The notes beneath the pieces were generated by a model that ran no database searches, was not told the origin of the DNA, and saw only the letters and a list, made by a program, of their open reading frames with translations. Shown in pieces: positions 50,969 through 59,134 of a stretch of 64,000 nucleotides of DNA (the stretch's first letter is position 1; the number at the start of each line of letters is the position of its first letter). The position numbers and the translations under genes were made by a program. Origin of the DNA: Anaeropeptidivorans aminofermentans (lineage in GTDB: Bacteria > Bacillota > Clostridia > Lachnospirales > UBA5962); contig NZ_OW711693.1 in the NCBI RefSeq assembly GCF_940670685.1, positions 434,001 to 498,000 of the forward strand, written 5' to 3'.

Positions 50969-51096
50969 TATAGTAATATACTTAAACAGGATAACAAAAA
51001 GCGTATATTTTGAATGGCTTCATTTAAGTGCTTCTATAGATGAAGCCGTTTATGAAAAATAGATTTTTATTACTGCCTTAAAGCTATATTACTATA
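50969..51096. mobile_element. Family B foldback element (B8)
   Basis: A complete 128-bp copy: TATAGTAATATACTTAAAC..AAAGCTATATTACTATA, with the arms GTATATTTTGAATGGCTTC and GAAGCCGTTTATGAAAAAT. The rest of 50835-51571 is AT-rich, with an ATTGAATAAAA at 51381 and a TATAAT near 51405 that may belong to the PTS promoter. Confidence 0.75.
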
Positions 51097-51571
51097 ATAT
51101 TCCTTGGGGCTTTTTTTATTTGGTTGAGAAAAACAGAAGCTTTATACTGTATTTACACTGATTTAAGTATAAAATCAGCTGAAATTGGAAGATTATATCC
51201 TTAAGGCTATTAGAAAAAGGTAAAGAAGCGCCTTAAGAATATAGCAGATAATTCTTGTTGTTTTTTCAGGTGCAAAATTTGTATATTTACCTATAAATTT
51301 TAAATTACTACCAAAAAATAAGGGGGCTATTTAGCTAAACTCACGAATAGGATAATTTTTGTAGTTTTTTTATTTTTAATATTGAATAAAAATAATTTTT
51401 TTTATATAATGCTCTTATACACAAAATTTTTTTATTAATATACTGATTTAATATTTCATAGAAAGGGGGGCAGCAAAGTTATTTTGCTGTTGGGGAATTT
51501 GCAATTTAGTTTTTGGACAAAATGAATTGCATAATGAATTGTTTTAAATTTAAAAGCGAGGAGGAAAAGGA

Positions 51572-52345
51572 ATGGAAATGACAACTTTGCAATGCTTGCT
51601 CATTGCAATATGGGTAGGCCTTGTTCAGTCAAGGTCTTTACTGGGAGGAGCGACGACGACGCTGCGCTTTACTCCTATGATGACAGGCCTTATTTGCGGC
51701 ATCGTGCTTGGTGATGTGGCAAATGCTATGATTATTACTGCTGCGATTCAGCTTATTTACATGGGTGTATTCTCCCCGGGAGGACAAATGCCTTCAGAGC
51801 CTTGCGTTGCAACGGCATTGGCGGTACCTGTAGCAATCCTTGGAAACTTAGAGCCGGAGGCGGCTGTTGCGATCGCTGTTCCTGTAGGCCTTTTAGGAAG
51901 CTACCTTTACCAGTTTAGATTTTTCATCAATACTTTCGTAATAAAAATTACCGACAGAAATGCAGAAAATGTAGACCATAAGGCATTAACGAGGTCTATT
52001 GTTTTCTATCCGATATTGGTATCCTTTTTAATATTCATACCATTCATGTTTATTGCGCTTAAATTCGGTGCTCCCGTTATTGCAGATTTTGTTGCACAGA
52101 ACGCCAGCGGAAGAATATTCCATGTTTTATCCGTTATCGGAAGCGGCCTTGCGGCTATCGGTATCGCCCTTACTATTTATGTTATCGGAAAGAAAAACTA
52201 CATCGTATTTTTCCTTCTTGCATATTTTGTAGCGGTTATGCTTAAGCCTTTAAACATTAATATGGCTACTTATGCGATTATCGGCGCTATTGTTGCTTTC
52301 GTATATATTCTCTGCAAGTCGGAAGCGGCAGCAAGAAATTCTTAG
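51572..52345 (+). CDS. PTS EIIC component, mannose/fructose/sorbose family
   Basis: 257 residues, strongly hydrophobic with about seven to eight membrane segments. The N-terminal block (IAIWVGLVQSRSLLGGATTTLRFTPMMTGLICGIVLGD) and MGVFSPGGQMPSEPCVATALAVP are characteristic of ManY/AgaC/SorA-type EIIC. It forms the sugar channel with EIID. GAGGAGGAAAAGG precedes the ATG. EIID follows after 14 bases. Confidence 0.93.
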   Translation: MEMTTLQCLLIAIWVGLVQSRSLLGGATTTLRFTPMMTGLICGIVLGDVANAMIITAAIQLIYMGVFSPGGQMPSEPCVATALAVPVAILGNLEPEAAVAIAVPVGLLGSYLYQFRFFINTFVIKITDRNAENVDHKALTRSIVFYPILVSFLIFIPFMFIALKFGAPVIADFVAQNASGRIFHVLSVIGSGLAAIGIALTIYVIGKKNYIVFFLLAYFVAVMLKPLNINMATYAIIGAIVAFVYILCKSEAAARNS

Positions 52346-52359
52346 AAGGAGGGTAAAAA

Positions 52360-53223
52360 ATGAGTGAAACAGTACAGAAATCAGTTAATTTAAAGCCTGA
52401 GGAAATCACAAAAAAAGACGTATTCTGGGCATGGCTGCGTTTTTATTTTGTAAATGAGATTCCTCACTCTTTTGACCGTTATATAGCTCCCTCTCTTCTT
52501 TGGGCGCTGATTCCTATTTTACGGAAGCTTTATAAAGATAAAGATGAGCTTAGAGAAGCTTATAAAAGACATCTTCTTTTCTTTAATACCCAGATTTCAT
52601 GGGGCGGCGGTACAATTACAGGCATTATGGCTTCTCTTGAGCAGGCCAGAGCCCAAGAAGTTTACAATAACCAAGAAATTACCGTTACAGACGACTTGAT
52701 ATATAACACAAAGGCCGGATTAATGGGTGCCTTGGCCGGTATCGGAGACTCTATTGACTCAGGTACCGTTCAGTATATTTTTATAGCCATAGCTATCCCA
52801 TGGGCGCAGCAGGGCTCTGCCATAGGAGCGCTTTTCCCCTTTATCTGTTTTTCCCTTTATCAGGTATTTATCGGCTGGAACTTTGCAAACATGGGATTCT
52901 CCCTTGGACGCTCCGCAGCTACGGAAATCGTTGCCGGCGATTCCATGCAGAACATTATAGAAGGTCTTTCTATCTTAGGTCTTTTTATGATGGGTATTCT
53001 TGCAGCCAACTACGTTAAAGTTACTTCTTCTCTTACATGGGCTATTTCCGGTAAGGAATTTATCCTTCAGGAAATCCTTGATAAGATTCTTCCGGGCCTT
53101 CTACCTATTACTGTTGTAGGCGGCGTATATTTCTTCTTTGTAAAGAAGGGCTTAAACGTTACAAAGGCGCTTATCGGCCTTACGGTTATCCTTGGTGTGC
53201 TTGGAGCCATAGGCTTATTATAA
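52360..53223 (+). CDS. PTS EIID component, mannose/fructose/sorbose family
   Basis: 287 residues. The long N-terminal cytosolic part (ITKKDVFWAWLRFYFVNEIPHSFDRYIAPSLLWALIPILRKLY) and the GALAGIGDSIDSGTVQYIF and GWNFANMGFSLGRSAATEIV motifs identify EIID. A C-terminal membrane anchor follows. It works with the preceding EIIC. A strong hairpin 10 bases downstream may uncouple it from the EIIB/EIIA genes. Confidence 0.93.
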   Translation: MSETVQKSVNLKPEEITKKDVFWAWLRFYFVNEIPHSFDRYIAPSLLWALIPILRKLYKDKDELREAYKRHLLFFNTQISWGGGTITGIMASLEQARAQEVYNNQEITVTDDLIYNTKAGLMGALAGIGDSIDSGTVQYIFIAIAIPWAQQGSAIGALFPFICFSLYQVFIGWNFANMGFSLGRSAATEIVAGDSMQNIIEGLSILGLFMMGILAANYVKVTSSLTWAISGKEFILQEILDKILPGLLPITVVGGVYFFFVKKGLNVTKALIGLTVILGVLGAIGLL

Positions 53224-53232
53224 AATCAAAAT

Positions 53233-53274
53233 TTAGCGAACTTGAAAAGCCTTCGGACTTTCAGGTTCGCTAAC
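53233..53274 (+). terminator. Hairpin between EIID and EIIB genes
   Basis: TTAGCGAACTTGAAA and TTTCAGGTTCGCTAA form a 15-bp stem (one G-U) with an inner CC-TTCG-GG-like tip. There is no T run, so it may be an attenuator or mRNA end stabiliser. Confidence 0.6.
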
Positions 53275-53280
53275 CTATTA

Positions 53281-53490
53281 ATAATAAAAAGGCACGAACT
53301 TAGAAATAGGGCAGATATAATTTTAAGATACCCTGTGGACTTAGAAAGCACCAGTGCTGATTTGCAAGGCAAATCGAAATTTTATTAATACAAAAAGATA
53401 CGAACTTAGAAACGAAGGCAAATGTGGTTTAAATATGCTCTGGGTGCTTAGGAAGTATCGGTATAGATTTGGAGAGCAAATTTATATCTT
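53281..53490. repeat. Two diverged tandem copies of repeat F
   Basis: Copies at 53281-53385 and 53386-53490 share AAAAAG-ACGAACTTAGAAA, GGCA-AT-T, TAAG/AATAT-CTCTG and GATTTG-AGGCAAAT blocks in the same order. Related blocks occur at 12641 and 19305. Identity is modest, so this is an old repeat. Confidence 0.5.
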
Positions 53491-53627
53491 TAGTAAATTT
53501 ATCATGAAGAAGCAGCAAAAGCCTATTCCCTTAAGGCTCAAACCCACGGGTTTCTTTCGAAAACGGTATAATTTTGAGCCTTCGTGAATATACGGCTTTG
53601 CTACTATTTAACTTTAAATTTACTATT
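53491..53627. mobile_element. Family C foldback element (C6, reverse)
   Basis: A 137-bp copy in reverse: TAGTAAATTTATCATGAAG..AACTTTAAATTTACTATT. The arms AAGGCTCAAACCCACGGG and AATTTTGAGCCTTCG pair. A TTGACA (53629) directly after it and a TGGTATAGT extended -10 (53688-53696) may drive the EIIB gene. Confidence 0.7.
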
Positions 53628-53877
53628 ATTGACATATTCGGTCGGAAATTAAATAAAAAAGCATCTCTGTGAATATTTTTGGAAATATGGTATAGTTTAT
53701 TTATACTAATAAGGATTTAGTATATTCATTCTGTGCCAAATAAGGCTTAAATCTAAAAATGCAAAAGATTATTATAACGATAAGTTTCTTTTGTATTTTC
53801 AGATTATATTCTTTCTATCAGGCTATTTTCATTTATTTCCGATTCCTTGAAACTGAATAACCAAAGGAGATGATATT

Positions 53878-54372
53878 ATGGGAAGCGTAAAACTTGCAAG
53901 AGTTGACGAACGCCTTGTTCATGGTCAGGTTATGACGAACCTTTCCAAAAGTGCCGGGGCAAACGCAATTTTTATAGTAGATGATGAGGTTGTAAAGGAT
54001 GATTTTATGAAGACTATTTTCATAAGCTCCGGTTCCAGAACGGGCCTCACAGTTAAAATATTCAGCGTAGACGACGCGGTAGAATATTGGAACACAAAGC
54101 AGTTCGACAATCACAACGTAATTTTGCTTACGAAAAACATAAGCACGATTTACGAAATCGTAAAAAAAGGAATTCCTGTTACGGAGCTTAACCTTGGAGG
54201 CATTGCGAAAAGGCCTGCAACTACTTATATCATAAATGCCGTTGCCATAGATAAGGAAGCGGCAGATAAGCTGAAAGACCTTAGAGACAGCCATAAGGTT
54301 AATGTATATTTCCAGAGCATTCCTTCAAACCCCAAGGTTGACCTTGACGAGGCCTTGAAAAAATTTGCTTAA
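53878..54372 (+). CDS. PTS EIIB component, mannose/fructose/sorbose family
   Basis: 164 residues. The phosphorylated histidine is in RVDERLVHGQV (His15), and NLGGIAKRP and VYFQSIPSNPKVDL complete the family pattern. It takes phosphate from EIIA (54517) and gives it to the sugar crossing EIIC-EIID. AAAGGAGATG precedes the ATG. The gene is 650 bases from EIID because of inserted repeats, unlike the tight spacing normal in such operons. Confidence 0.93.
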   Translation: MGSVKLARVDERLVHGQVMTNLSKSAGANAIFIVDDEVVKDDFMKTIFISSGSRTGLTVKIFSVDDAVEYWNTKQFDNHNVILLTKNISTIYEIVKKGIPVTELNLGGIAKRPATTYIINAVAIDKEAADKLKDLRDSHKVNVYFQSIPSNPKVDLDEALKKFA

Positions 54373-54516
54373 TAAACTTTGGGGCCTATAGTTCATAGGC
54401 CCTGCTTTATAAGCCTTATAAGAATGATTTTATAAGCTTATGCTTATATCATTTTAAAATGAATTATATTAATAATATTTAGGGAAAAGGAATTTATTAA
54501 GAATGGAGTTGGCTTT

Positions 54517-54933
54517 ATGGTAGGAATTAGCCTTATTTGTCACGGAAAGATGGCCGAAGGCATGAAAGACAGCGTAGGACTTATTATAGGAGAACAAAAA
54601 CAATTTAATGTGCTTGGCCTTTTTGAAGGAAATGATTTCGATAAATTTACAAATGACGCCTATGAAACCATAGCAGGTTCAGACGATGGGCAAGGGGTTT
54701 TGGTATTTGTGGATTTATTGGGCGCCTCTCCCTATAATGCCGCCTCTATGAACGTTACAAAATTAAGAGAAAATAATATCAATATCCGTGTGATAACAGG
54801 GGTGAATCTTCCAATGTTAATAGAAGCCTTTATGCAAAGGGAGATTGCAGAGAGCCTTGACGAGCTTTACCCTGCAATTTTATCATCGGGAAAGAACAGC
54901 ATAACAGAGTTATTTGAGGAATTAGGAAAGTAG
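54517..54933 (+). CDS. PTS EIIA component, mannose/fructose/sorbose family
   Basis: 138 residues with His9 in SLICHGKMAEG and the FVDLLGASPYNAA and TGVNLPMLIEA blocks. It carries phosphate from HPr to the EIIB encoded just upstream. The next gene follows after nine bases, so the PTS runs into a catabolic operon. Confidence 0.93.
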   Translation: MVGISLICHGKMAEGMKDSVGLIIGEQKQFNVLGLFEGNDFDKFTNDAYETIAGSDDGQGVLVFVDLLGASPYNAASMNVTKLRENNINIRVITGVNLPMLIEAFMQREIAESLDELYPAILSSGKNSITELFEELGK

Positions 54934-54942
54934 GCGGTAATT

Positions 54943-55881
54943 ATGGCAAAAGTATTAATTACTCCCCGATCCTTCGCTCAATACAGCAAGGAGCCTTTCG
55001 CGCTTCTTGAAAAGAACGGCATTGAGATTATAAAAAATCCCACTGGCGCTATATTGAAGGAAGCAGAAATGCTTGATTTTGTAAAGGACGTAGAGGGCAT
55101 TATCGTAGGGGTAGACCCCTTGGATAAAAGCATTCTTGAAAATGCCCCGAAGCTTAAGGCTATTGCAAAATACGGCGTGGGAACAGATAATATTGATTTG
55201 GACTATTGCGAAGAAAAGGGAATAAAGGTTTCAATCACATTAAACGCAAACAGCAGCGCTGTTTCCGACTATGCCTTTTCTCTAATGCTTGCAGCGGCAA
55301 GAAGGCTTGTGGAAATAGATAAAGGTTGCAGAAAAGGCGACTGGAGCAAGAAAACCAGCATTGATGTATACGGAAAGAAGCTCGGCATTTTAGGGCTTGG
55401 CCATATAGGCAGAGGCCTTTGCGAAAGGGCAAAGGGCTTTCAAATGGAAGTCTATGCTTACGATATATATAAAGATGAAGAATATATAAAATCCAATCAT
55501 ATAAAATTTACTTCTGTGGAGGAAATTTTCAGGGAATGCGATTTTATATCAGTTCATCTTCCGTTAACCGATGATACAAGGCATATGATAGATGAAAAAA
55601 TGCTTGAAAAGGCCAAGAAAAACCTTGTTATAGTGAATACGGCAAGAGGCGGCATTATAGACGAGGAGGCGCTTTATCAGGCTTTAAAAAACGGCACCAT
55701 TTACGGCGCCGGTATAGATGTATTTGAAGAAGAACCACCGGAAAACTCAAAGCTTCTTACCCTTGAAAATGTTGTTGCAGGGGCCCACAGCGCCGCTTCA
55801 ACCATAGGGGCAGTAGACAAAATGAGTACCATGGCAGCAGAAAATATTGTAGAATCATTGAAGGAAAAAGGGGTGCTTTAA
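54943..55881 (+). CDS. D-isomer-specific 2-hydroxyacid dehydrogenase
   Basis: 312 residues with the NAD-binding GILGLGHIGRGLCERA, HLPLTDDTRHMI, NTARGGIIDEEAL, DVFEEEPP and the catalytic histidine in GAHSAAST. It resembles phosphoglycerate dehydrogenases and 2-ketogluconate reductases. It lacks a C-terminal ACT domain, so it is not a full serine-pathway SerA. Between a PTS and a KDPG-type aldolase it more likely interconverts a 2-keto sugar acid (or its 6-phosphate) with a hydroxy acid. The stop is directly followed by the aldolase ATG. Confidence 0.88.
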   Translation: MAKVLITPRSFAQYSKEPFALLEKNGIEIIKNPTGAILKEAEMLDFVKDVEGIIVGVDPLDKSILENAPKLKAIAKYGVGTDNIDLDYCEEKGIKVSITLNANSSAVSDYAFSLMLAAARRLVEIDKGCRKGDWSKKTSIDVYGKKLGILGLGHIGRGLCERAKGFQMEVYAYDIYKDEEYIKSNHIKFTSVEEIFRECDFISVHLPLTDDTRHMIDEKMLEKAKKNLVIVNTARGGIIDEEALYQALKNGTIYGAGIDVFEEEPPENSKLLTLENVVAGAHSAASTIGAVDKMSTMAAENIVESLKEKGVL

Positions 55882-56520
55882 ATGGATAAGCTTGATATCA
55901 TAAGAAGAATCGGACAGGAAAAAATAGTGGCAGTCATCAGGGCCAATTCATCTGAAGAAGGCCTTAAAATCGTGGACGCCGTAGTAAAAGGCGGCATAAA
56001 GCTGATTGAGCTTACATTGACAGTTCCCGGAGCCATCGATATTATTAAAGAGCTTGTAAAAAAATATGACGGTGAAGACGTAGTCATAGGTGCAGGAACC
56101 GTCCTCGATTCGGAAACAGGCAGGCTTGCAATTCTTTCCGGGGCTAAATTTGTTGTTTCTCCAAGCCATAATTTAGACTTGATAAGGCTTTGCAACCGAT
56201 ATAGGGTTCCTATAATGCCCGGTGCTCAGACTGTAAGCGAGGTAATTGCAAACCTTGAAGCAGGGGCGGATATTATAAAAATATTCCCCGGAGACGCTTA
56301 TTCTCCTAAAATAATAAAAAGCTTTAACGGCCCGCTTCCACAGGGATTATTTATGCCTACAGGCGGGGTTTCTGTTGAAAATGCGGCAGAATGGCTTAAA
56401 ACAGGCGCTTATGCCATAGGAACAGGCTCAAGCCTCACAAAGGGAGCCCAGACAGGTGATTTTAATGCCATTACAGAAGAAGCTAAGAGATTTGTTGCGG
56501 CGGTAAATAAAAATGACTAA
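55882..56520 (+). CDS. KDPG/KHG-type bifunctional aldolase
   Basis: 212 residues. KIVAVIRANSSEEG, the proton-relay glutamate in LIELTLTVPGA, VVIGAGTVLD, VSPSHN, PIMPGAQTVSE, the Schiff-base lysine in ADIIKIFPGD and MPTGGVS are all present. It would split 2-keto-3-deoxy-6-phosphogluconate, or a related acid, into pyruvate and glyceraldehyde-3-phosphate. It starts at the base after the dehydrogenase stop and overlaps the HAD gene by 8 bases. No 6-phosphogluconate dehydratase or glucosaminate-6-phosphate ammonia-lyase gene is adjacent, so the exact acid is open. Confidence 0.92.
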   Translation: MDKLDIIRRIGQEKIVAVIRANSSEEGLKIVDAVVKGGIKLIELTLTVPGAIDIIKELVKKYDGEDVVIGAGTVLDSETGRLAILSGAKFVVSPSHNLDLIRLCNRYRVPIMPGAQTVSEVIANLEAGADIIKIFPGDAYSPKIIKSFNGPLPQGLFMPTGGVSVENAAEWLKTGAYAIGTGSSLTKGAQTGDFNAITEEAKRFVAAVNKND

Positions 56521-57169
56521 AAAAAGCTGTATTATATTTGATATGGACGGCTGCCTTGTAGATACGGAAAGAGCCTATATCAGAGCATGGGATAAGGCCT
56601 TTAAAAAAGAAGGAATTCCTATTAAGCTATCCATAATTGAATCCTGGACGGGAAAGGGCTATATTTATATCAATAATTATATCGCTGATTACGTAGGCAG
56701 TGAGGAAAAAATGCTGATGCTTCGGGGCCTTCGGGAAGAAATCTTCTGGGAAGAACTTTACGGCGGCGAAATTCCTCTTATGCCCTACACAGAGGAAATG
56801 CTTCAATTCGTAAAGGATCATCATCTTCTTATGGGGGTTGCTTCTTCTACCGTTCAGGAAAAAGCGGAAAAAATATTAAAGCATTTTAATATTTATGATT
56901 TGTTTGACTTTAGGGTTTTCGGCAATATGATTCAAAATCATAAGCCGGCCCCGGATATATATGAAAAGGCAATTTCACTTTCGGGAAAAACGAAGGAAGA
57001 ATGCATAACCTTTGAAGATTCTGCTTCCGGGGTTATGGCAGCCAATGCAGCGGGAATAGACGTAATCTATGTTCCCGATTTGGGCGCAAGAGCGCCGGAA
57101 GACGCTGATCTATTCAAAGAGGTTTCTTCTTTTAAAGAAGGAATCCATATATTGAGGGAAATTATATAA
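56513..57169 (+). CDS. HAD superfamily phosphatase, beta-phosphoglucomutase-like
   Basis: 218 residues with nucleophile Asp10 and Asp12 in FDMDGCLVDTE, GVASSTVQEKA (motif II), HKPAPDIYEKA (motif III lysine) and TFEDSASGV (motif IV). It overlaps the aldolase by 8 bases and the next gene by 1 base, so all are translated together. It is similar in length and motifs to the HAD protein at 3301, next to the other mannose-family EIIA. Likely substrate: a sugar phosphate of this pathway. Confidence 0.88.
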   Translation: MTKKSCIIFDMDGCLVDTERAYIRAWDKAFKKEGIPIKLSIIESWTGKGYIYINNYIADYVGSEEKMLMLRGLREEIFWEELYGGEIPLMPYTEEMLQFVKDHHLLMGVASSTVQEKAEKILKHFNIYDLFDFRVFGNMIQNHKPAPDIYEKAISLSGKTKEECITFEDSASGVMAANAAGIDVIYVPDLGARAPEDADLFKEVSSFKEGIHILREII

Positions 57170-58110
57170 TGGATATAAAAGAGTATGTGATACGGTATGG
57201 TGTAGTTGCAGGAAGGCGCTTTTATCCTCCTGAAAAGCTCCGTTTTATTATGGGTCTTTTAAAAGAACTTGACCAGATGAAAATCCCTGTTGATGTAAAG
57301 GAAGGGAAAAAGGCCCAGAGAAAAGCATATAATTTATACGCAGGGGATTTAGAAAAATCCCCCTTTATCCTGTCGGCTTATTATGACACTCCGCCTAAAA
57401 GCTTCGGTTTCATAAGGCATAAGGTTTTTGATGCTAAAAATGATTCCTACGGATATAAAATATCTGTTTTAATTGCTATGGCTCTTATAGCAATAACAGG
57501 CGCTTTGCTTATCCAGTATGTGTTTAAGCCTGTGTGGACAGACGGCATATTTGATTTCAGAGATATTTTATATATACTGCCGACTCTTATAGTAGTTTAT
57601 CTTCTTTTTAAATATAGAAACGGCATAGGAAATGCCAATAATCTCATTAGAAATACCTCAGGAGTCATCGCGGCTCTTGTATTTGCAGAAAAGCTCGGTC
57701 TTAAAGAAAAAAAGAAAATTGCATTTGCCTTTACGGATTTTGGCTGCATCAACCGTTTCGGTGATTATATGCTTAGAGACAGCCTAAAAGAAAAGATAGA
57801 CCATAAAACCATTATTTTACTGGACTCCATAGGGGCGGAAGAAGGCCTGTCTGTTTTATACAGCAAATCTGCAAAAGAGCATATAGAAAAGCTCAAGGCC
57901 TCAAAGACATACGAAAATGTTTATTTTCAGCCCATCACAGACGAGAATAATACTTATGCAAGGATATATAAAAACTATATGGTCATAACTTCCGGCAGGC
58001 CCTTTCAGGGAAGCATTTATATAAACAAAGCCAATACCCTAAAAGATAACGATATTAATGAGGAAAATATTAATCTTACAGTAGATATTTTAAACGAGCT
58101 GATTTCTTAA
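57169..58110 (+). CDS. Membrane protein resembling a degenerate M28 peptidase
   Basis: 313 residues. FILSAYYDTPP stands where M28 aminopeptidases have a metal-binding His-x-Asp, NANNLIRNTSGVIAALVFAEKL stands where they have N-D-N-xSG, and AFAFTDFGCINRFGDYML where they have the Glu-Glu motif. All three metal-ligand positions appear changed (His to Tyr, Asp to Asn, Glu lost). Two hydrophobic helices (about 100-120 and 130-150) are inserted between the first two blocks. I infer an inactive M28-fold membrane protein. It is the last gene of the PTS-aldolase operon and starts within the HAD stop. Confidence 0.6.
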   Translation: MDIKEYVIRYGVVAGRRFYPPEKLRFIMGLLKELDQMKIPVDVKEGKKAQRKAYNLYAGDLEKSPFILSAYYDTPPKSFGFIRHKVFDAKNDSYGYKISVLIAMALIAITGALLIQYVFKPVWTDGIFDFRDILYILPTLIVVYLLFKYRNGIGNANNLIRNTSGVIAALVFAEKLGLKEKKKIAFAFTDFGCINRFGDYMLRDSLKEKIDHKTIILLDSIGAEEGLSVLYSKSAKEHIEKLKASKTYENVYFQPITDENNTYARIYKNYMVITSGRPFQGSIYINKANTLKDNDINEENINLTVDILNELIS

Positions 58111-58124
58111 AGTACCTTTCCCCT

Positions 58125-58161
58125 AATGCCCCATAGCCTATTTAAGGCGTGGGGCATTTTT
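58125..58161 (+). terminator. Terminator of the PTS-aldolase operon
   Basis: AATGCCCCA/TGGGGCATT with an inner GCCT/AGGC stem, followed by TTTTT, 15 bases after the stop. Confidence 0.85.
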
Positions 58162-58226
58162 AGACTATTAAAATATGGAAATTTGAGGTAATATTATAGT
58201 ATACTATGAATGAAACCAAGCGATAG

Positions 58227-58350
58227 TATAGTAAATTTGATTTTCTTCCGCAGTAAGTAATGGATACCCAAAAGGCATAAAATCAAAGAAAAGTAAATTT
58301 ACAACGCTATTATTTTACTTTAATTCGAGTATAAAATATGTTTTTGTTAC
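58227..58350. mobile_element. Family D element with B/C remnant
   Basis: TATAGTAAATTTGATTTTC..GGCATAAAATCAAAG..GTAAATTTACAACG..AATTCGAGTATAAAA, followed by a short GTTTTTGTTAC remnant directly before the next element. Confidence 0.55.
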
Positions 58351-58589
58351 TATAGTAAATTTCATATAAAGAAGCAGCAAAAGCCTATTCCCATCAGGCT
58401 CAGAAACACGGATTTCCTTCGGAAACATAGTGAAATTGCCTTTATACCATAATAGGCCATAAGGCTTTTAATATATAAATCAAATAAAGGCAGTTTCACA
58501 AAGGCGATTTACTATATTTCTTTTAAAGCGCATTTTTGAACCTGTGTGAATATATGGCTTTGCTGCTGTTTAATTTTAAATTTACTATA
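58351..58589. mobile_element. Family C element with inserted G block (C7)
   Basis: Family C ends (TATAGTAAATTTCATATAAAG and TTTAATTTTAAATTTACTATA) with an 89-bp G block at 58427-58515. The block has its own foldback arms: TAGTGAAATTGCCTTTATA against TAAAGGCAGTTTCAC. The same C-plus-G combination occurs at 47011. Confidence 0.65.
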
Positions 58590-58711
58590 CCTTGAAACTA
58601 TTTTGCTATGGGCTTGATTAATGCCAGGCGAAGTTGAAAAAAGATAAGAATAAGCTCGTAAATCCTTTAAACAAGGGTCCGCTTAAGTTATCAAATCTAT
58701 TTTAAGCTTGC

Positions 58712-59024
58712 TAGGCAGTGTCTGAAAATAGTCAAACCGCTAAGAATAATAAATAAACTAAAATTTATTTATTATTTTACAGCAGAAATACATTTTTCAG
58801 CTTTAAAGCTGAAAAAGTATTGTTTGCAAGAAAATGTGAATTTGAATAGAACCAGAAAGAAGTCCGGACGTTAAGAATAATGCCCTTGGCATTCTTCTCA
58901 GGTTTTTGCGAAGCAAAAATTCTGAGAAGAAAAACGCAGAAATAGCAGAGCTATTTCGAGTATTTTCGCTGATGAAATTACGCTTTTACGGCAAAATAGA
59001 CTTTTGTTTGGACTTCACGCCCTA
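58712..59024. mobile_element. MITE-like family A element (A3, reverse)
   Basis: 313 bp flanked by TA on both sides. The left end GGCAGTGTCTGAAAATAGTC and right end GGACTTCACGCCC match the family A ends in reverse. The interior holds the AATAAATAAAC palindrome, ATTTTTCAGC/GCTGAAAAA and GTTTTTGCGAAGCAAAAAT. Confidence 0.82.
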
Positions 59025-59134
59025 ATATAATTCATAGTAAATGAGTAAAAAGGCCATAATAGTATATAGTAATTCAGACGGAAACATATATTAAGTCATT
59101 AATTTTTAAAATAGATACTTAAGGAGGTATTGCA

